From: HGM04593 sp045657945
GTDB lineage: Bacteria; Bacteroidota; Bacteroidia; Bacteroidales; Bacteroidaceae
Length of the DNA: 64,000 nt
NCBI GenBank assembly: GCA_045657945.1
Contig: JAZOUB010000001.1
Span: 62,001-126,000 of the forward strand
Direction: 5' to 3'
Both the position numbers and the translations under genes were made by a program. The notes beneath the pieces were generated by a model. The model did no database searches. It was not told the DNA's origin and saw only the letters and a program-made list of their open reading frames with translations. Below, one piece after another: positions 55,300 to 64,000 of this stretch; position 1 is the first letter of the stretch; every line of letters begins with the position of its first letter.

Positions 55300-55356
55300 C
55301 TCCCCTCCGTCACTTTGTGACACCTCCCCTCTGTGAGAGTGGAGGAGCTTTGGCGG
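55300..55356. repeat. Dispersed-type intergenic palindromic repeat
   Basis: A C-rich stretch with an inner palindrome GTCACTTTGTGAC (55309-55321) flanked by CTCCCCTCC-like and GGAGGAG-like arms. Its form resembles intergenic repeats scattered through many Bacteroidota and gut Firmicutes genomes. Only one copy is visible here, so repeat status is an inference from pattern. Confidence 0.4.
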
Positions 55357-55377
55357 TGAGGAATGCCTTTTCTGCCG

Positions 55378-55385
55378 CGAAGTTA
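55378..55385 (-). promoter_or_regulatory. TAACTTCG promoter-like box of the ZIP gene
   Basis: Minus-strand TAACTTCGCGGCAG, about 100 bases before the ZIP start; a TTG 18 bases further upstream could be the -33 element. Third site of the TAnnTTCGC type in the window. Confidence 0.35.
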
Positions 55386-55479
55386 TAAAAAACAGCGTAC
55401 AAACAACCGCTTGTTGCAATAATCTTATATAAACAACAACAAATGTTCCCAAAATCTCCTTAATATTGTTTTTTATCGT

Positions 55480-55487
55480 TATCTTTG
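55480..55487 (+). promoter_or_regulatory. -7 box upstream of purL
   Basis: TATCTTTG matches TAnnTTTG and lies 60 bases before the purL ATG. No well-spaced -33 TTTG is visible. No purine riboswitch is recognisable in the leader. Confidence 0.5.
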
Positions 55488-55547
55488 TTCCATATTGTGC
55501 CCTTATAGTATTGGGCAAAACGCTATGCAAAACAAAACATCATATAT

Positions 55548-58500
55548 ATGATTTACTTTTTCAGTACACAGGGTGGTTCTGTAATTGCTACCCAGACAAA
55601 GAATGTATTAACAGCCGAGGATGTAGAGAAACTCTGCTGGCTGTATGGTGAGGCAACTCTTGTAGAAGGCGAGACAGTCAATGGCTGCTTCGTTGGTCCC
55701 CGTCGTGAAATGATTACTCCTTGGAGTACCAATGCTGTGGAAATTACACAGAACATGGGTCTTTGCGGCATTCAGCGCATTGAGGAGTATTTCGAGGTTG
55801 AGAACGAGGATGCCGAGTATGATCCAATGCTGCAGCGCATGTACCGTGGTCTCGATCAGGAGATCTTCACCGTTGATATTGAGCCAAAGCCAATCGAGTT
55901 TATCGAAGATTTGGAGAGCTACAACGAGCAGGAGGGTCTTGCCCTTTCAAAGGAGGAGATTGACTACTTGCACCGTGTAGAGGGTGAGCTTGGCCGCAAA
56001 CTCACCGACAGTGAGGTGTTCGGCTTTGCACAGATCAACTCGGAGCACTGTCGTCACAAGATTTTCGGCGGTACATTCATCATCGATGGCGAGGAGATGC
56101 CATCGTCGCTCTTTGCAATGATCAAGCGCACTACAAACGAGAACCGCAACAGCATTATCTCTGCTTACAAGGATAACGTTGCGTTTGCGCAGGGTCCAGT
56201 TGTCGAGCAATTCGCTCCAGCCGATCACTCTATTCCCGACTATTTCGTAATCAAGGATATCGAGACCGTGATCTCGCTCAAGGCCGAGACACATAACTTT
56301 CCCACAACCGTTGAGCCTTTCAATGGTGCATCAACAGGTACAGGTGGTGAAATCCGCGACCGTATGGGTGGTGGTAAGGGATCATGGCCTATTGCCGGTA
56401 CAGCGGTCTATATGACATCATATCCACGCACATATAACGACCGCAAGTGGGAGGAGGTACTCCCCGTGCGCAAGTGGTTGTACCAGACACCAGAACAGAT
56501 CCTGACAAAGGCTTCAAACGGTGCATCGGACTTCGGTAACAAGTTCGGTCAGCCACTCATCTGCGGTTCAGTGCTTACATTCGAGCATAAGGAGAACGAT
56601 GAGGTCTATGGCTATGACAAGGTTATCATGCTTGCCGGTGGTGTGGGTTACGGTACACGCCGCGACTGCCTCAAGGGTGCTCCAGAGCCGGGCAACAAGG
56701 TGATTGTTATGGGTGGTGACAACTATCGCATCGGCCTTGGTGGCGGTTCAGTATCATCGGTTGATACAGGCCGTTACTCATCGGGTATTGAGCTCAACGC
56801 CGTGCAGCGTGCCAATGCCGAGATGCAGAAGCGTGCATACAATGTAGTGCGTGCGCTTTGCGAGGACGAGACAAACCCTGTGGTTTCAATTCACGACCAC
56901 GGTTCGGCAGGTCACGTGAACTGCTTGTCCGAGCTTGTAGAGGAGTGCGGTGGTGTAATCAACATGGCAAACCTGCCTGTGGGTGACAGCACACTCTCGG
57001 CAAAGGAAATCATTGCCAACGAGTCACAGGAGCGCATGGGCTTGCTCATTAAGGAGGATGCCATCGAGTATGTACGCAAGGTTGCCGAGCGTGAGCGTGC
57101 TCCAATGTATGTAGTAGGTGAAACAACAGGTGATGCCCGCTTCGCTTTCGAGCAGGCCGACGGTGTTCGTCCGTTCGACCTCTCAGTGAGCCAGATGTTC
57201 GGTTCTTCACCAAAGACATATATGGTCGACAAGACCGTCGAGCGTCACTACAAGGATGCAGAGTACGATGCAGAGAACATCGAGGATTACTTGACCGATG
57301 TTCTCCGTCTTGAGGCTGTTGCTTGTAAGGATTGGTTGACAAACAAGGTTGACCGCTCTGTGACTGGTAAGATTGCACGCCAGCAGTGCCAGGGTGAGAT
57401 TCAGTTGCCACTGAGCGACTGCGGTGTGGTAACACTCGACTACCGTGGCAAGCAGGGTATTGCAACATCTATCGGTCACGCTCCACAGGCCGGTCTTGCC
57501 GATCCTGCAAAGGGTTCGGTGCTTGCAGTGTCCGAGGCTTTGACAAACATCGCCCTTGCTCCGCTTGCAAACGGAATCAAGAGCATCTCTCTCAGCGCCA
57601 ACTGGATGTGGCCTTGCCGCTCACAGGAGGGTGAGGATGCACGCCTCTACCGCGGTGTTGAGGCACTCAGCGATTTCTGCTGCGCACTCAAGATTAACGT
57701 ACCTACAGGTAAGGACTCTTTGTCAATGACACAGAAGTACCCCGACGGAACAAAGGTAATCAGCCCGGGAACAGTAATCGTTTCTGCAGGTGGTGAGGTT
57801 TCCGATGTACGCAAGGTGGTATCTCCTGTAATGGTCAACGAGCCAAAGAGTGCATTCTATCATATCGACTTCAGCTTCGACCACTTGCGTCTTGGCGGTT
57901 CTGCTTTTGCGCAGACACTCAACTGCATTGGCGACGATGTTCCGACAGTTGCCAACCCCGAGTATTTTGCCGAGGCATTCGACGCTGTACAGAAACTCGT
58001 GAACGCAGGCATTGTAATGGCCGGACACGATATCTCGGCCGGTGGTCTCATCACCACATTGCTCGAGATGTGTTTCGCAAACACAACAGGCGGTATGGAA
58101 ATCGACCTCAACGGCGTTGTTGAGAAAGACATCGTTAAACTGCTGTTTGCCGAGAACCCGGCATTGGTAATCCAGGTTGCCGACAAGGACAAGTGCCGCA
58201 TGCAGGAGATTCTTGACGAGGCCGGTATCTGCTTCGTGAAGATTGGTACTCCTTGCGAGAAGCGTCACATTGCTGTTGCTAAGGACAAGCGTACACGCCT
58301 GTTCGACATCGACCACTATCGCGATGTATGGTACGACAGCTCATACCTCATGGATCTCAAGCAGAGCTTCAACGGTTGCGCAAGCGAGCGTCTGAAGAAC
58401 TACAAGAACCAGCCATTGCGTTACCGCTTGCCTTCACGCTTCAGCGGTATGCTCAAGGATTACGGCATGTCGGCCGATCGTCGCGAGAAATCGGGCGTTC

Positions 58501-59252
58501 GTGCTGCAATCATCCGCGAGAAGGGTACAAACGGCGAGCGTGAGATGGCATACGCTATGCACCTTGCAGGCTTCGATGTCAAGGACGTTACAATGACCGA
58601 CCTCATCAGTGGTCGCGAGACACTCGACGAGGTTAACTTCATCGTATTCTGCGGTGGTTTCTCTAACTCCGACGTTCTTGGCTCAGCCAAGGGTTGGGCC
58701 GGTGGCTTCCTCTTCAATCCAAAGGCAAAGGCAGCGCTCGACCGCTTCTATCAGCGTGAGGATACATTGTCACTGGGTATCTGTAACGGTTGCCAGTTGA
58801 TGATGGAGCTTAACCTCATCAACCCCGAGTTTGAGGAGCGTGGCCGCATGCTTCACAACAACTCACACAAGTTCGAGTCTTCGTTCGTGGGCGTGAACAT
58901 TCCACAGAACAACAGCGTTCTCTTCGGTTCGCTCTCTAACAGCCGTCTTGGTGTTTGGGTTGCTCACGGTGAGGGCAAGTTCTCACTCCCATACGATGCC
59001 GAGAAGTACAACATTGTTGCACAGTATGCATACGAGGGCTATCCTGCGAACCCCAACGGTTCCGATTTCAATGTTGCAGCCCTTGCAAGTGCAAACGGCC
59101 GTCACGTTGCAATGATGCCTCACCCTGAGCGTGCTATCTTCCCATGGCAATGTGCTACATATCCTGCTAATCACTTGGCAGATGATGTGACACCATGGAT
59201 TGAGATTTTCCGCAATGCTTATAACTGGGTTGCAGAAAAGGTGAAAGGTTAA
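55548..59252 (+). CDS. purL: Phosphoribosylformylglycinamidine synthase (large single-chain PurL)
   Basis: 1234 residues; fourth step of purine synthesis, turning FGAR, glutamine and ATP into FGAM. Large form with all parts on one chain: N-terminal PurS-like region, linker, two AIRS-like halves (QINSEHCRHKIF, ETHNFPTTVEPFNGASTGTG and NVPTGKDSLSM), and a C-terminal class I glutaminase with nucleophile C1079 (GICNGCQ) and the His/Glu pair in MPHPERA. Monocistronic: its own promoter upstream and a terminator before the chromate genes. Confidence 0.97.
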   Translation: MIYFFSTQGGSVIATQTKNVLTAEDVEKLCWLYGEATLVEGETVNGCFVGPRREMITPWSTNAVEITQNMGLCGIQRIEEYFEVENEDAEYDPMLQRMYRGLDQEIFTVDIEPKPIEFIEDLESYNEQEGLALSKEEIDYLHRVEGELGRKLTDSEVFGFAQINSEHCRHKIFGGTFIIDGEEMPSSLFAMIKRTTNENRNSIISAYKDNVAFAQGPVVEQFAPADHSIPDYFVIKDIETVISLKAETHNFPTTVEPFNGASTGTGGEIRDRMGGGKGSWPIAGTAVYMTSYPRTYNDRKWEEVLPVRKWLYQTPEQILTKASNGASDFGNKFGQPLICGSVLTFEHKENDEVYGYDKVIMLAGGVGYGTRRDCLKGAPEPGNKVIVMGGDNYRIGLGGGSVSSVDTGRYSSGIELNAVQRANAEMQKRAYNVVRALCEDETNPVVSIHDHGSAGHVNCLSELVEECGGVINMANLPVGDSTLSAKEIIANESQERMGLLIKEDAIEYVRKVAERERAPMYVVGETTGDARFAFEQADGVRPFDLSVSQMFGSSPKTYMVDKTVERHYKDAEYDAENIEDYLTDVLRLEAVACKDWLTNKVDRSVTGKIARQQCQGEIQLPLSDCGVVTLDYRGKQGIATSIGHAPQAGLADPAKGSVLAVSEALTNIALAPLANGIKSISLSANWMWPCRSQEGEDARLYRGVEALSDFCCALKINVPTGKDSLSMTQKYPDGTKVISPGTVIVSAGGEVSDVRKVVSPVMVNEPKSAFYHIDFSFDHLRLGGSAFAQTLNCIGDDVPTVANPEYFAEAFDAVQKLVNAGIVMAGHDISAGGLITTLLEMCFANTTGGMEIDLNGVVEKDIVKLLFAENPALVIQVADKDKCRMQEILDEAGICFVKIGTPCEKRHIAVAKDKRTRLFDIDHYRDVWYDSSYLMDLKQSFNGCASERLKNYKNQPLRYRLPSRFSGMLKDYGMSADRREKSGVRAAIIREKGTNGEREMAYAMHLAGFDVKDVTMTDLISGRETLDEVNFIVFCGGFSNSDVLGSAKGWAGGFLFNPKAKAALDRFYQREDTLSLGICNGCQLMMELNLINPEFEERGRMLHNNSHKFESSFVGVNIPQNNSVLFGSLSNSRLGVWVAHGEGKFSLPYDAEKYNIVAQYAYEGYPANPNGSDFNVAALASANGRHVAMMPHPERAIFPWQCATYPANHLADDVTPWIEIFRNAYNWVAEKVKG

Positions 59253-59260
59253 AGCGGAAA

Positions 59261-59358
59261 TGTAGGGGCAAACCGATGTGTTTGCCCTGGAACCGCGAAC
59301 GGGTAACAGCGAAAACAACCGCCAATGTGTCGGGCAGACACGCCGGTCTGCCCCTACA
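59261..59358. repeat. Pair of inverted 28-bp hairpin repeats
   Basis: Unit 1 at 59261-59288 (TGTAGGGGCAAACCGATGTG then TTTGCCCT) and unit 2 at 59331-59358 on the opposite strand differ at 5 of 28 positions. Each unit folds into its own hairpin (GGGCARAC with GTYTGCCC). The unit-to-unit difference at position 11 (G or A) is matched by position 22 (C or T), keeping the base pair. This is the pattern of a dispersed REP-like element. Confidence 0.6.
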
Positions 59359-59426
59359 GGCAAATGCCGAGCGGGAGCTGCTTCAAGCGCACGGAGTGCG
59401 GTTAAAGGTTAAAACTGAATAATGTA

Positions 59427-59457
59427 ACAGGCAAGCATACGTGCTTGCCTGTCTTTT
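59427..59457 (+). terminator. Terminator between purL and the chromate genes
   Basis: An 11-bp perfect stem (59427-59437 with 59442-59452) with a TACG loop and CTTTT tail. It ends only a few bases before the first chromate-transporter ATG, so it may also act as an attenuator for that pair. Confidence 0.7.
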
Positions 59458-59459
59458 AA

Positions 59460-60014
59460 ATGAAATATATGCCAGCATCTCTCTTTAAACTCTTTACTAC
59501 ATTCTTCCGCATTGGGCTCTTTACCTTTGGCGGTGGATATGCAATGATACCGCTCATCCAGAGCGATGTCGTTGAGCGTAACCGTTGGGTGAAGAAAGAG
59601 GAGTTCGTTGATCTATTGGCTGTGGCGCAGGCTGCTCCCGGTGTCTTTGCTGTCAATATGGCTGTTTTCATAGGGTACAGGCAGCGTGGCGTGCGTGGTG
59701 CGTTGGCGGCGGCATTCGGTTGCGTGTTGCCGTCGGTGGTCATAATCCTTATGATTGCGCTCTTCTTCCGTCAGTTCCGTAACATCGAGGTGGTGAACAA
59801 TGTGTTCAAGGGAATACGCCCCGTGGTGGTCGCGCTCATTGCCGTGCCGGTGTTCAATGTGGCAAAGAGTGCAAAGGTGGGGTGGAGCATGGCATGGATT
59901 CCTGTGCTATCGGCACTGCTGATTGTCGCACTTGGCGTGTCGCCTGTGTTCGTGATTCTGGTTGCCGGTGTTGCCGGTTATGTATGGGGTAAAATAGGGA
60001 GGGAAAAACAATGA
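59460..60014 (+). CDS. Chromate transporter half-subunit (CHR family), first gene
   Basis: 184 residues, one CHR domain with about five or six membrane helices. The family signature FRIGLFTFGGGYAMIPL is at the N-terminus and VAQAAPGVFAVNMAVFIGY follows. In short-chain CHR systems two such halves encoded in tandem make the transporter; chromate or sulfate efflux is inferred from the family. Start at 59460, with an alternative ATG at 59469. Overlaps the next gene by 4 bases. Confidence 0.88.
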   Translation: MKYMPASLFKLFTTFFRIGLFTFGGGYAMIPLIQSDVVERNRWVKKEEFVDLLAVAQAAPGVFAVNMAVFIGYRQRGVRGALAAAFGCVLPSVVIILMIALFFRQFRNIEVVNNVFKGIRPVVVALIAVPVFNVAKSAKVGWSMAWIPVLSALLIVALGVSPVFVILVAGVAGYVWGKIGREKQ

Positions 60015-60592
60015 TTTTCTTTGAACTTCTGTGCTCTTTTCTCATGATTGGCCTCTTCTCCTTTGGTGGAGGCTATGGCATGCTATCTGTCATTCAAGGC
60101 GAGGTGGTAACACGCCATGCATGGCTCACAGCGTCGGAGTTTACCGATATTGTGGCTGTGAGCCAGATGACTCCCGGCCCCATTGGGATAAACTCTGCCA
60201 CCTATGTGGGTTACACCGCTGTGTTCAATGCTACAGGCAGTGAGGTGTTGGCGGTGCTTGGCTCATTGACAGCTTCGCTTGCTGTGATGTTGCCCTCTAT
60301 CGTGCTCATGCTCATAGTGTGCCGTTTCTTCATGAAATATTACAAGCATCCCAATGTAGAGGCGGTGTTCCGCGTGTTGCGCCCGGCAGTCGTGGGCTTG
60401 ATTGCATCGGCAGCGCTGCTGCTGATGACCGAGGAGAACTTCGGTTCGCCAACCGAAACCCCGTTGCAGTTCTGGGTTAGCGTCGCGCTGTTTGTTGCTG
60501 CATTTGTCGCAATGAAATTCTTTAAGGTAAGTCCAATACTGATATTGGTTCTGGCAGGTGTGTTCGGAGGTGTGTTCTATGGGCTAATATAA
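60011..60592 (+). CDS. Chromate transporter half-subunit (CHR family), second gene
   Basis: 193 residues, homologous to the preceding protein: LMIGLFSFGGGYGMLSVIQ and VSQMTPGPIGINSATYVGY. Together the two form a heteromeric short-chain CHR transporter in the inner membrane. Its stop codon lies inside the left arm of the bidirectional terminator that follows. Confidence 0.88.
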   Translation: MIFFELLCSFLMIGLFSFGGGYGMLSVIQGEVVTRHAWLTASEFTDIVAVSQMTPGPIGINSATYVGYTAVFNATGSEVLAVLGSLTASLAVMLPSIVLMLIVCRFFMKYYKHPNVEAVFRVLRPAVVGLIASAALLLMTEENFGSPTETPLQFWVSVALFVAAFVAMKFFKVSPILILVLAGVFGGVFYGLI

Positions 60593-60638
60593 GATAAACG
60601 GCAAGCTGTGAGGCTTGCCGTTTATCTTATACCAATTT
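60588..60638. terminator. Bidirectional terminator between the chromate genes and uvrA
   Basis: A 19-bp perfect stem (60588-60606 with 60613-60631) around a 6-base loop. It overlaps the TAA of the second chromate gene (60590-60592), and its right arm overlaps the last two codons of uvrA on the other strand, so one hairpin serves both convergent units. Confidence 0.8.
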
Positions 60639-63407
60639 TTCTTTCAAAAACTTTCCTGTGTATGACTTTTCGCATTTTGCGACCTCTTCAGGTGTTCCGC
60701 AGGCGACAAGGTTGCCGCCCTCTTCGCCGCCTTCGGGGCCCAGGTCAATGAGATAGTCGGCGCACTTGATAACATCCATGTTGTGCTCAATCACAACCAA
60801 AGAGTGTCCGCGTTCGAGCAGGCGCTCGAACGACTTGAGCAGTTTCTTTATGTCATGGAAATGCAATCCGGTTGTCGGCTCGTCAAAGATGAACATTGTG
60901 GGGCGGTCGCTCTGGCGGCTCAGGTAGTAGGCGAGTTTCACGCGCTGGTTCTCACCGCCCGAAAGGGTTGATGATGACTGTCCCATCTTGATGTAGGCAA
61001 GTCCTACATCCTGCAATGGCTGCAGGCTCTCGGCAATGCGCTTCTGTCCATGCTCCTGGAAGAAATTTATGGCGTCGCCAATGGTCATCTCAAGTATGTC
61101 GTGTATGTTCTTGCCGTGGAATTTCACCTCCAGAATCTCGTTCTTGAAACGCTTGCCGTGGCATGCCTCGCACTCGAGCTTCAGGTCGGCCATAAACTGC
61201 ATGGATACGGTGATTGTTCCCTCGCCCTTGCACTCGTCGCAACGACCGCCGTCAGCGTTGAACGAGAAGTGTCCTGCACCGAACTTCATCTGCTTGGCAA
61301 GTGGTTGCTGCGCGAACAGATGGCGTATGTCGTCATATACCTTGAGGTAGGTGACGGGGTTCGAGCGTGATGATTTGCCTATGGGGTTTTGGTCTATGAA
61401 CTCGACTCCGCACAACTGTTTCAGTGCTCCCTCAACGCCCTCGCACTGTCCGGGTGCATCGCACACATTGCCAAAGTGGCGCATGAGCGAGCGGTATAGT
61501 ATGTTGCGCACCAGTGTCGATTTGCCCGAACCGCTGACACCGCTCACCACGGTGAATGTGTTCAGCGGTATATTGACATCAATGCCTTTGAGGTTGTTCT
61601 CCCTTGCTCCTTTTATAATAATGCTGTTGTTCGATGTGCGACGGTGCTTGGGGATGTCGATGGTCTCCTCTCCAAGCAGGTATTTTACCGTGTAGCTGTT
61701 GCTGCCCGGTGCAATGTCGGCAAGGTCGCCGCGATAGACGATGTTGCCGCCGTATGAACCGGCCTTGGGACCTACATCTATGATATAGTCGGCTGCGCGT
61801 ATGATTTCCTCGTCATGCTCAACCACAACGACTGTGTTGCCCAGGTCACGCAGGCGGTAGAGTACACTGATGAGACGGTCGGTATCGCGGCTATGGAGTC
61901 CGATGCTTGGCTCGTCAAGGATGTAGAGCGAACCTACCAATGCACTGCCAAGTGATGTTACAAGGTTTATGCGCTGGCTCTCGCCGCCCGAGAGGGTGTT
62001 GCTCAAGCGGTTGAGCGTGAGATAGCCAAGGCCTACATCCAACAGGCACTCCACGCGACTGCGTATCTCGGTGAGTATTCGCTTGGCAATGGCTGCGTCG
62101 TGCTCGTCGAGTACAAGGTTGTCGAAGAACTCTTTTAGTCTTGTAACGGGCATCTCTATGAGTTCGGTGATGCTTGTGCCGCCTACCTTTACATAGCTTG
62201 CCTCTTTTTTCAGTCTTGTACCACGGCATGTGGGGCAGATGGGCTTGCCACGGTAGCGTGCAAGCATTACGCGGTACTGTATCTTGTACTGGTTGGCCTT
62301 GACCATGTTGAAGAAGTTGTCGATGCAGATGCCCTCGCCGTACTCCTCAATCCATGGACCTTTGTGCCACAGATAGTCCTTCTGTTCCTGTGTAAGGTTG
62401 TAATATGGTTCGAAGATGGGGAAATCGTCCTGTGGCGCGCGACGGCAGAACTCGGTCTTCCACTCGCCCATTTTGTCTCCACGCCAGCAGAACACGGCAC
62501 CGTCATACACGCTCAGCGTCTTGTTGGGGATGACAAGGTCCTCGTCTATGCCCACAATGCGTCCGAAACCCTCGCAGTCGGGGCAGGCACCAATGGGCGA
62601 GTTGAACGAGAACATCTGTTCCGTAGGTTCCTCGAACTCCATACCGTCGGCCTCGAAGCGTATGCTGAAGCTATGTGGTTTCTCCTCGTCCATGAACTGC
62701 AGCAGGCATGTGCCGTTGCCTTCGTAGAACGCGGTCTCGGCCGAGTCGAGCAGGCGACTTGTTGCTTCGTTGCTGTAGTTTACGGCCAAGCGGTCGATAA
62801 GCAGTGCCGGGTTGTCGCCCTTCTTCGGGGTATATTCCTCAATGTGTATAATCTCTTTACCTATTGCCACGCGAGTGAATCCCTGTTGCAGGTATATCTG
62901 CATCTGCTGCTCAAGGGTGCGTCCCTTGCGCTGCGGTATCGGGGCAAGCAATAGGAAACGGGTTCCTTCGGGGCGGCTCTGCATGCAGGTCACAAGGTCT
63001 TCGGGGGTGTCTTTCTTGACAAGCTTGCCGCTTATTGGGGAATAGGTCTTGCCAATGCGTGCATACAGGAGTTTCAGGTATTCATAAATCTCGGTTGATG
63101 TGCCCACCGTTGAGCGTGGATTGCGATTGTTGACCTTCTGCTCAATGGCAATGGCAGGCGGAATGCCCTTGATGAAGTCGCACTCGGGCTTGTTCATCTG
63201 CCCAAGGAACTGGCGGGCATATGATGACAGCGACTCTACATAACGGCGCTGTCCCTCGGCATACAGCGTGTCAAAGGCAAGCGATGACTTGCCCGAGCCT
63301 GACAGGCCTGTTATGACAACGAACTTGCCACGCGGAATCTCAACATCTACATTCTTCAGGTTATTGACGCGTGCGCCCTTTATTGTTATGCTTTTGCTGC
63401 CGTCCAT
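60627..63407 (-). CDS. uvrA: Excinuclease ABC subunit A
   Basis: 926 residues; DNA damage recognition ATPase of nucleotide excision repair. Two ABC halves: Walker A GLSGSGKSS and GVSGSGKST, signatures LSGGESQRINL and LSGGENQRVKL. Zinc modules CPDCEGFG with CPTCRGTR, and CDECKGEG with CEACHGKR. The N-terminal ARVNNLKNVDVEIPRGKFVV is typical. Monocistronic on the minus strand, divergent from the glycoside hydrolase gene. Confidence 0.98.
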   Translation of the reverse strand: MDGSKSITIKGARVNNLKNVDVEIPRGKFVVITGLSGSGKSSLAFDTLYAEGQRRYVESLSSYARQFLGQMNKPECDFIKGIPPAIAIEQKVNNRNPRSTVGTSTEIYEYLKLLYARIGKTYSPISGKLVKKDTPEDLVTCMQSRPEGTRFLLLAPIPQRKGRTLEQQMQIYLQQGFTRVAIGKEIIHIEEYTPKKGDNPALLIDRLAVNYSNEATSRLLDSAETAFYEGNGTCLLQFMDEEKPHSFSIRFEADGMEFEEPTEQMFSFNSPIGACPDCEGFGRIVGIDEDLVIPNKTLSVYDGAVFCWRGDKMGEWKTEFCRRAPQDDFPIFEPYYNLTQEQKDYLWHKGPWIEEYGEGICIDNFFNMVKANQYKIQYRVMLARYRGKPICPTCRGTRLKKEASYVKVGGTSITELIEMPVTRLKEFFDNLVLDEHDAAIAKRILTEIRSRVECLLDVGLGYLTLNRLSNTLSGGESQRINLVTSLGSALVGSLYILDEPSIGLHSRDTDRLISVLYRLRDLGNTVVVVEHDEEIIRAADYIIDVGPKAGSYGGNIVYRGDLADIAPGSNSYTVKYLLGEETIDIPKHRRTSNNSIIIKGARENNLKGIDVNIPLNTFTVVSGVSGSGKSTLVRNILYRSLMRHFGNVCDAPGQCEGVEGALKQLCGVEFIDQNPIGKSSRSNPVTYLKVYDDIRHLFAQQPLAKQMKFGAGHFSFNADGGRCDECKGEGTITVSMQFMADLKLECEACHGKRFKNEILEVKFHGKNIHDILEMTIGDAINFFQEHGQKRIAESLQPLQDVGLAYIKMGQSSSTLSGGENQRVKLAYYLSRQSDRPTMFIFDEPTTGLHFHDIKKLLKSFERLLERGHSLVVIEHNMDVIKCADYLIDLGPEGGEEGGNLVACGTPEEVAKCEKSYTGKFLKEKLV

Positions 63408-63428
63408 CTCTGTTTGGGATTATTTTTG

Positions 63429-63476
63429 CGAATTTACAAAAAAAACGTGCACATTGTTCCCGTTTGTACAAAAATA
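63429..63476 (-). promoter_or_regulatory. Candidate uvrA promoter boxes
   Basis: Two minus-strand candidates: TATTTTTG at 63476-63469, which fits TAnnTTTG, and TAAATTCG at 63436-63429, which is of the TAnnTTCGC type seen at three other minus-strand genes. The second is only 21 bases from the start codon. No SOS box is recognised. Confidence 0.35.
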
Positions 63477-63522
63477 GAGCCAATGCCGCTGTTAAATGTT
63501 CTTATATACGATAAAAAATGGT

Positions 63523-63530
63523 TATCTTTG
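63523..63530 (+). promoter_or_regulatory. -7 box of the GHL10 gene
   Basis: TATCTTTG fits TAnnTTTG and lies 28 bases before the ATG at 63559. No clear -33 TTTG is present. Confidence 0.45.
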
Positions 63531-63558
63531 CAACTGAAAACAAATAGATTATACATAT

Positions 63559-64000
63559 ATGCGATTGAAACGATTTTCTTTTCTGGTGATGTTGCTTTCG
63601 TTGTTCTCATTTGCAGTGCAGGCGAAGGTTACCGATAACCCCAAGCGCGAGTTCCGCGGAGCGTGGATACAGGCTGTGAACGGCCAGTTCACGGGCATGG
63701 GAGAGGCTGAGATGAAAAAATATCTTGTCGGTATGCTCGACAATCTCCAGAAGGTGAATGTGAATGCTGTCATTTTCCAGGTACGTGTAGAGGGCGATGC
63801 CTTGTATGAGTCACGTTACGAGCCTTGGAGCCGTTTTCTCACCGGCGTTCAGGGAAAATCTCCGGGTTGGGATCCGCTGGCTTTCATGGTCGAGGAGTGT
63901 CACAAACGCAATATGGAACTGCATGCATGGATAAATCCTTACCGTGCCCGTACAAAGACAACAAAGAGCGTGGCTGCGAATCACCCAAGTGCGAAACGTC
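63559..64000 (+). CDS. GHL10-type glycoside hydrolase (partial, runs off the window)
   Basis: 147 codons to the window edge, no stop. A signal peptide (MRLKRFSFLVMLLSLFSFAV, cleaved after QAK) is followed by the start of a glycosyl-hydrolase-like 10 (DUF187-type) TIM barrel: KREFRGAWIQAV, VNVNAVIFQVRVEGDALYES, PLAFMVEECHKRNMELHAWI and NPYRAR. Members are exported glycan-processing proteins of uncertain substrate. The catalytic region lies mostly beyond the window. Confidence 0.85.
   Translation, partial: MRLKRFSFLVMLLSLFSFAVQAKVTDNPKREFRGAWIQAVNGQFTGMGEAEMKKYLVGMLDNLQKVNVNAVIFQVRVEGDALYESRYEPWSRFLTGVQGKSPGWDPLAFMVEECHKRNMELHAWINPYRARTKTTKSVAANHPSAKR

Noticed and set aside
59460..60592. Frameshifted single chromate transporter
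   Set aside because: Both halves start with their own intact FGGGY signature and overlap by ATGA; this is the known two-gene short-chain form.

Overview
This window comes from a Bacteroidota chromosome, most likely order Bacteroidales and of the Prevotella/Bacteroides type. The evidence is a complete six-gene Na+-NQR operon, Bacteroidales-specific families (DUF3256, DUF4831), promoters of the TTTG / TAnnTTTG type rather than -35/-10 boxes, few purine-rich ribosome binding sites, zinc-free forms of ribosomal proteins S4, S14 and L36, and a giant secreted M60-like protease with a Bacteroidales-type C-terminal sorting tail. The species cannot be fixed from sequence alone. I see no rRNA, tRNA, CRISPR array, prophage or insertion sequence.

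Layout. 1-4995 (+): tail of an unknown gene, then a tightly packed operon (MFS nucleoside-type permease, DUF151 nuclease-like protein, rsmE, truA, DMT permease, DUF3256). 4985-9458 (-): DUF4831, ffh, folD and a CapA-family protein, probably one operon, which ends tail to tail inside the preceding operon. 9655-14339 (+): hpt, adk, obgE and a 750-residue membrane protein of unknown function, ended by a 54-bp perfect palindrome. 14692-32680 (+): the str/S10/spc/alpha superoperon in one piece (rpsL, rpsG, fusA, then rpsJ to rplQ, including secY, map, infA, rpmJ and rpoA), with no tuf between fusA and rpsJ, closed by a clear terminator.

33.0-34.5 kb: a lipoprotein with two InlB-like repeats whose leader carries an (AC)17 microsatellite. 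34.7-40.9 kb: nqrABCDEF, in which NqrC has an extra N-terminal rubredoxin-like four-cysteine domain. 41.3-44.6 kb: a small lipoprotein gene (+) facing metY, a TonB-domain protein and pgeF (-). 45.0-54.4 kb: a 3035-residue M60-like mucin/glycoprotein-targeting protease candidate followed by a 57-codon ORF. 54.5-64 kb: a ZIP metal transporter (-), purL, a two-gene chromate transporter, uvrA (-) and the start of a GHL10-type glycoside hydrolase.

Most of the window is housekeeping. The most unusual items are the rubredoxin-like extension on NqrC, the (AC)17 tract inside a transcribed leader with its own small ORF, the unknown EF-hand/cysteine/three-helix protein beside obgE, the giant M60 protein and its small companion ORF, a covarying inverted repeat after purL, and a recurrent TAnnTTCGC promoter-like motif upstream of four minus-strand genes.
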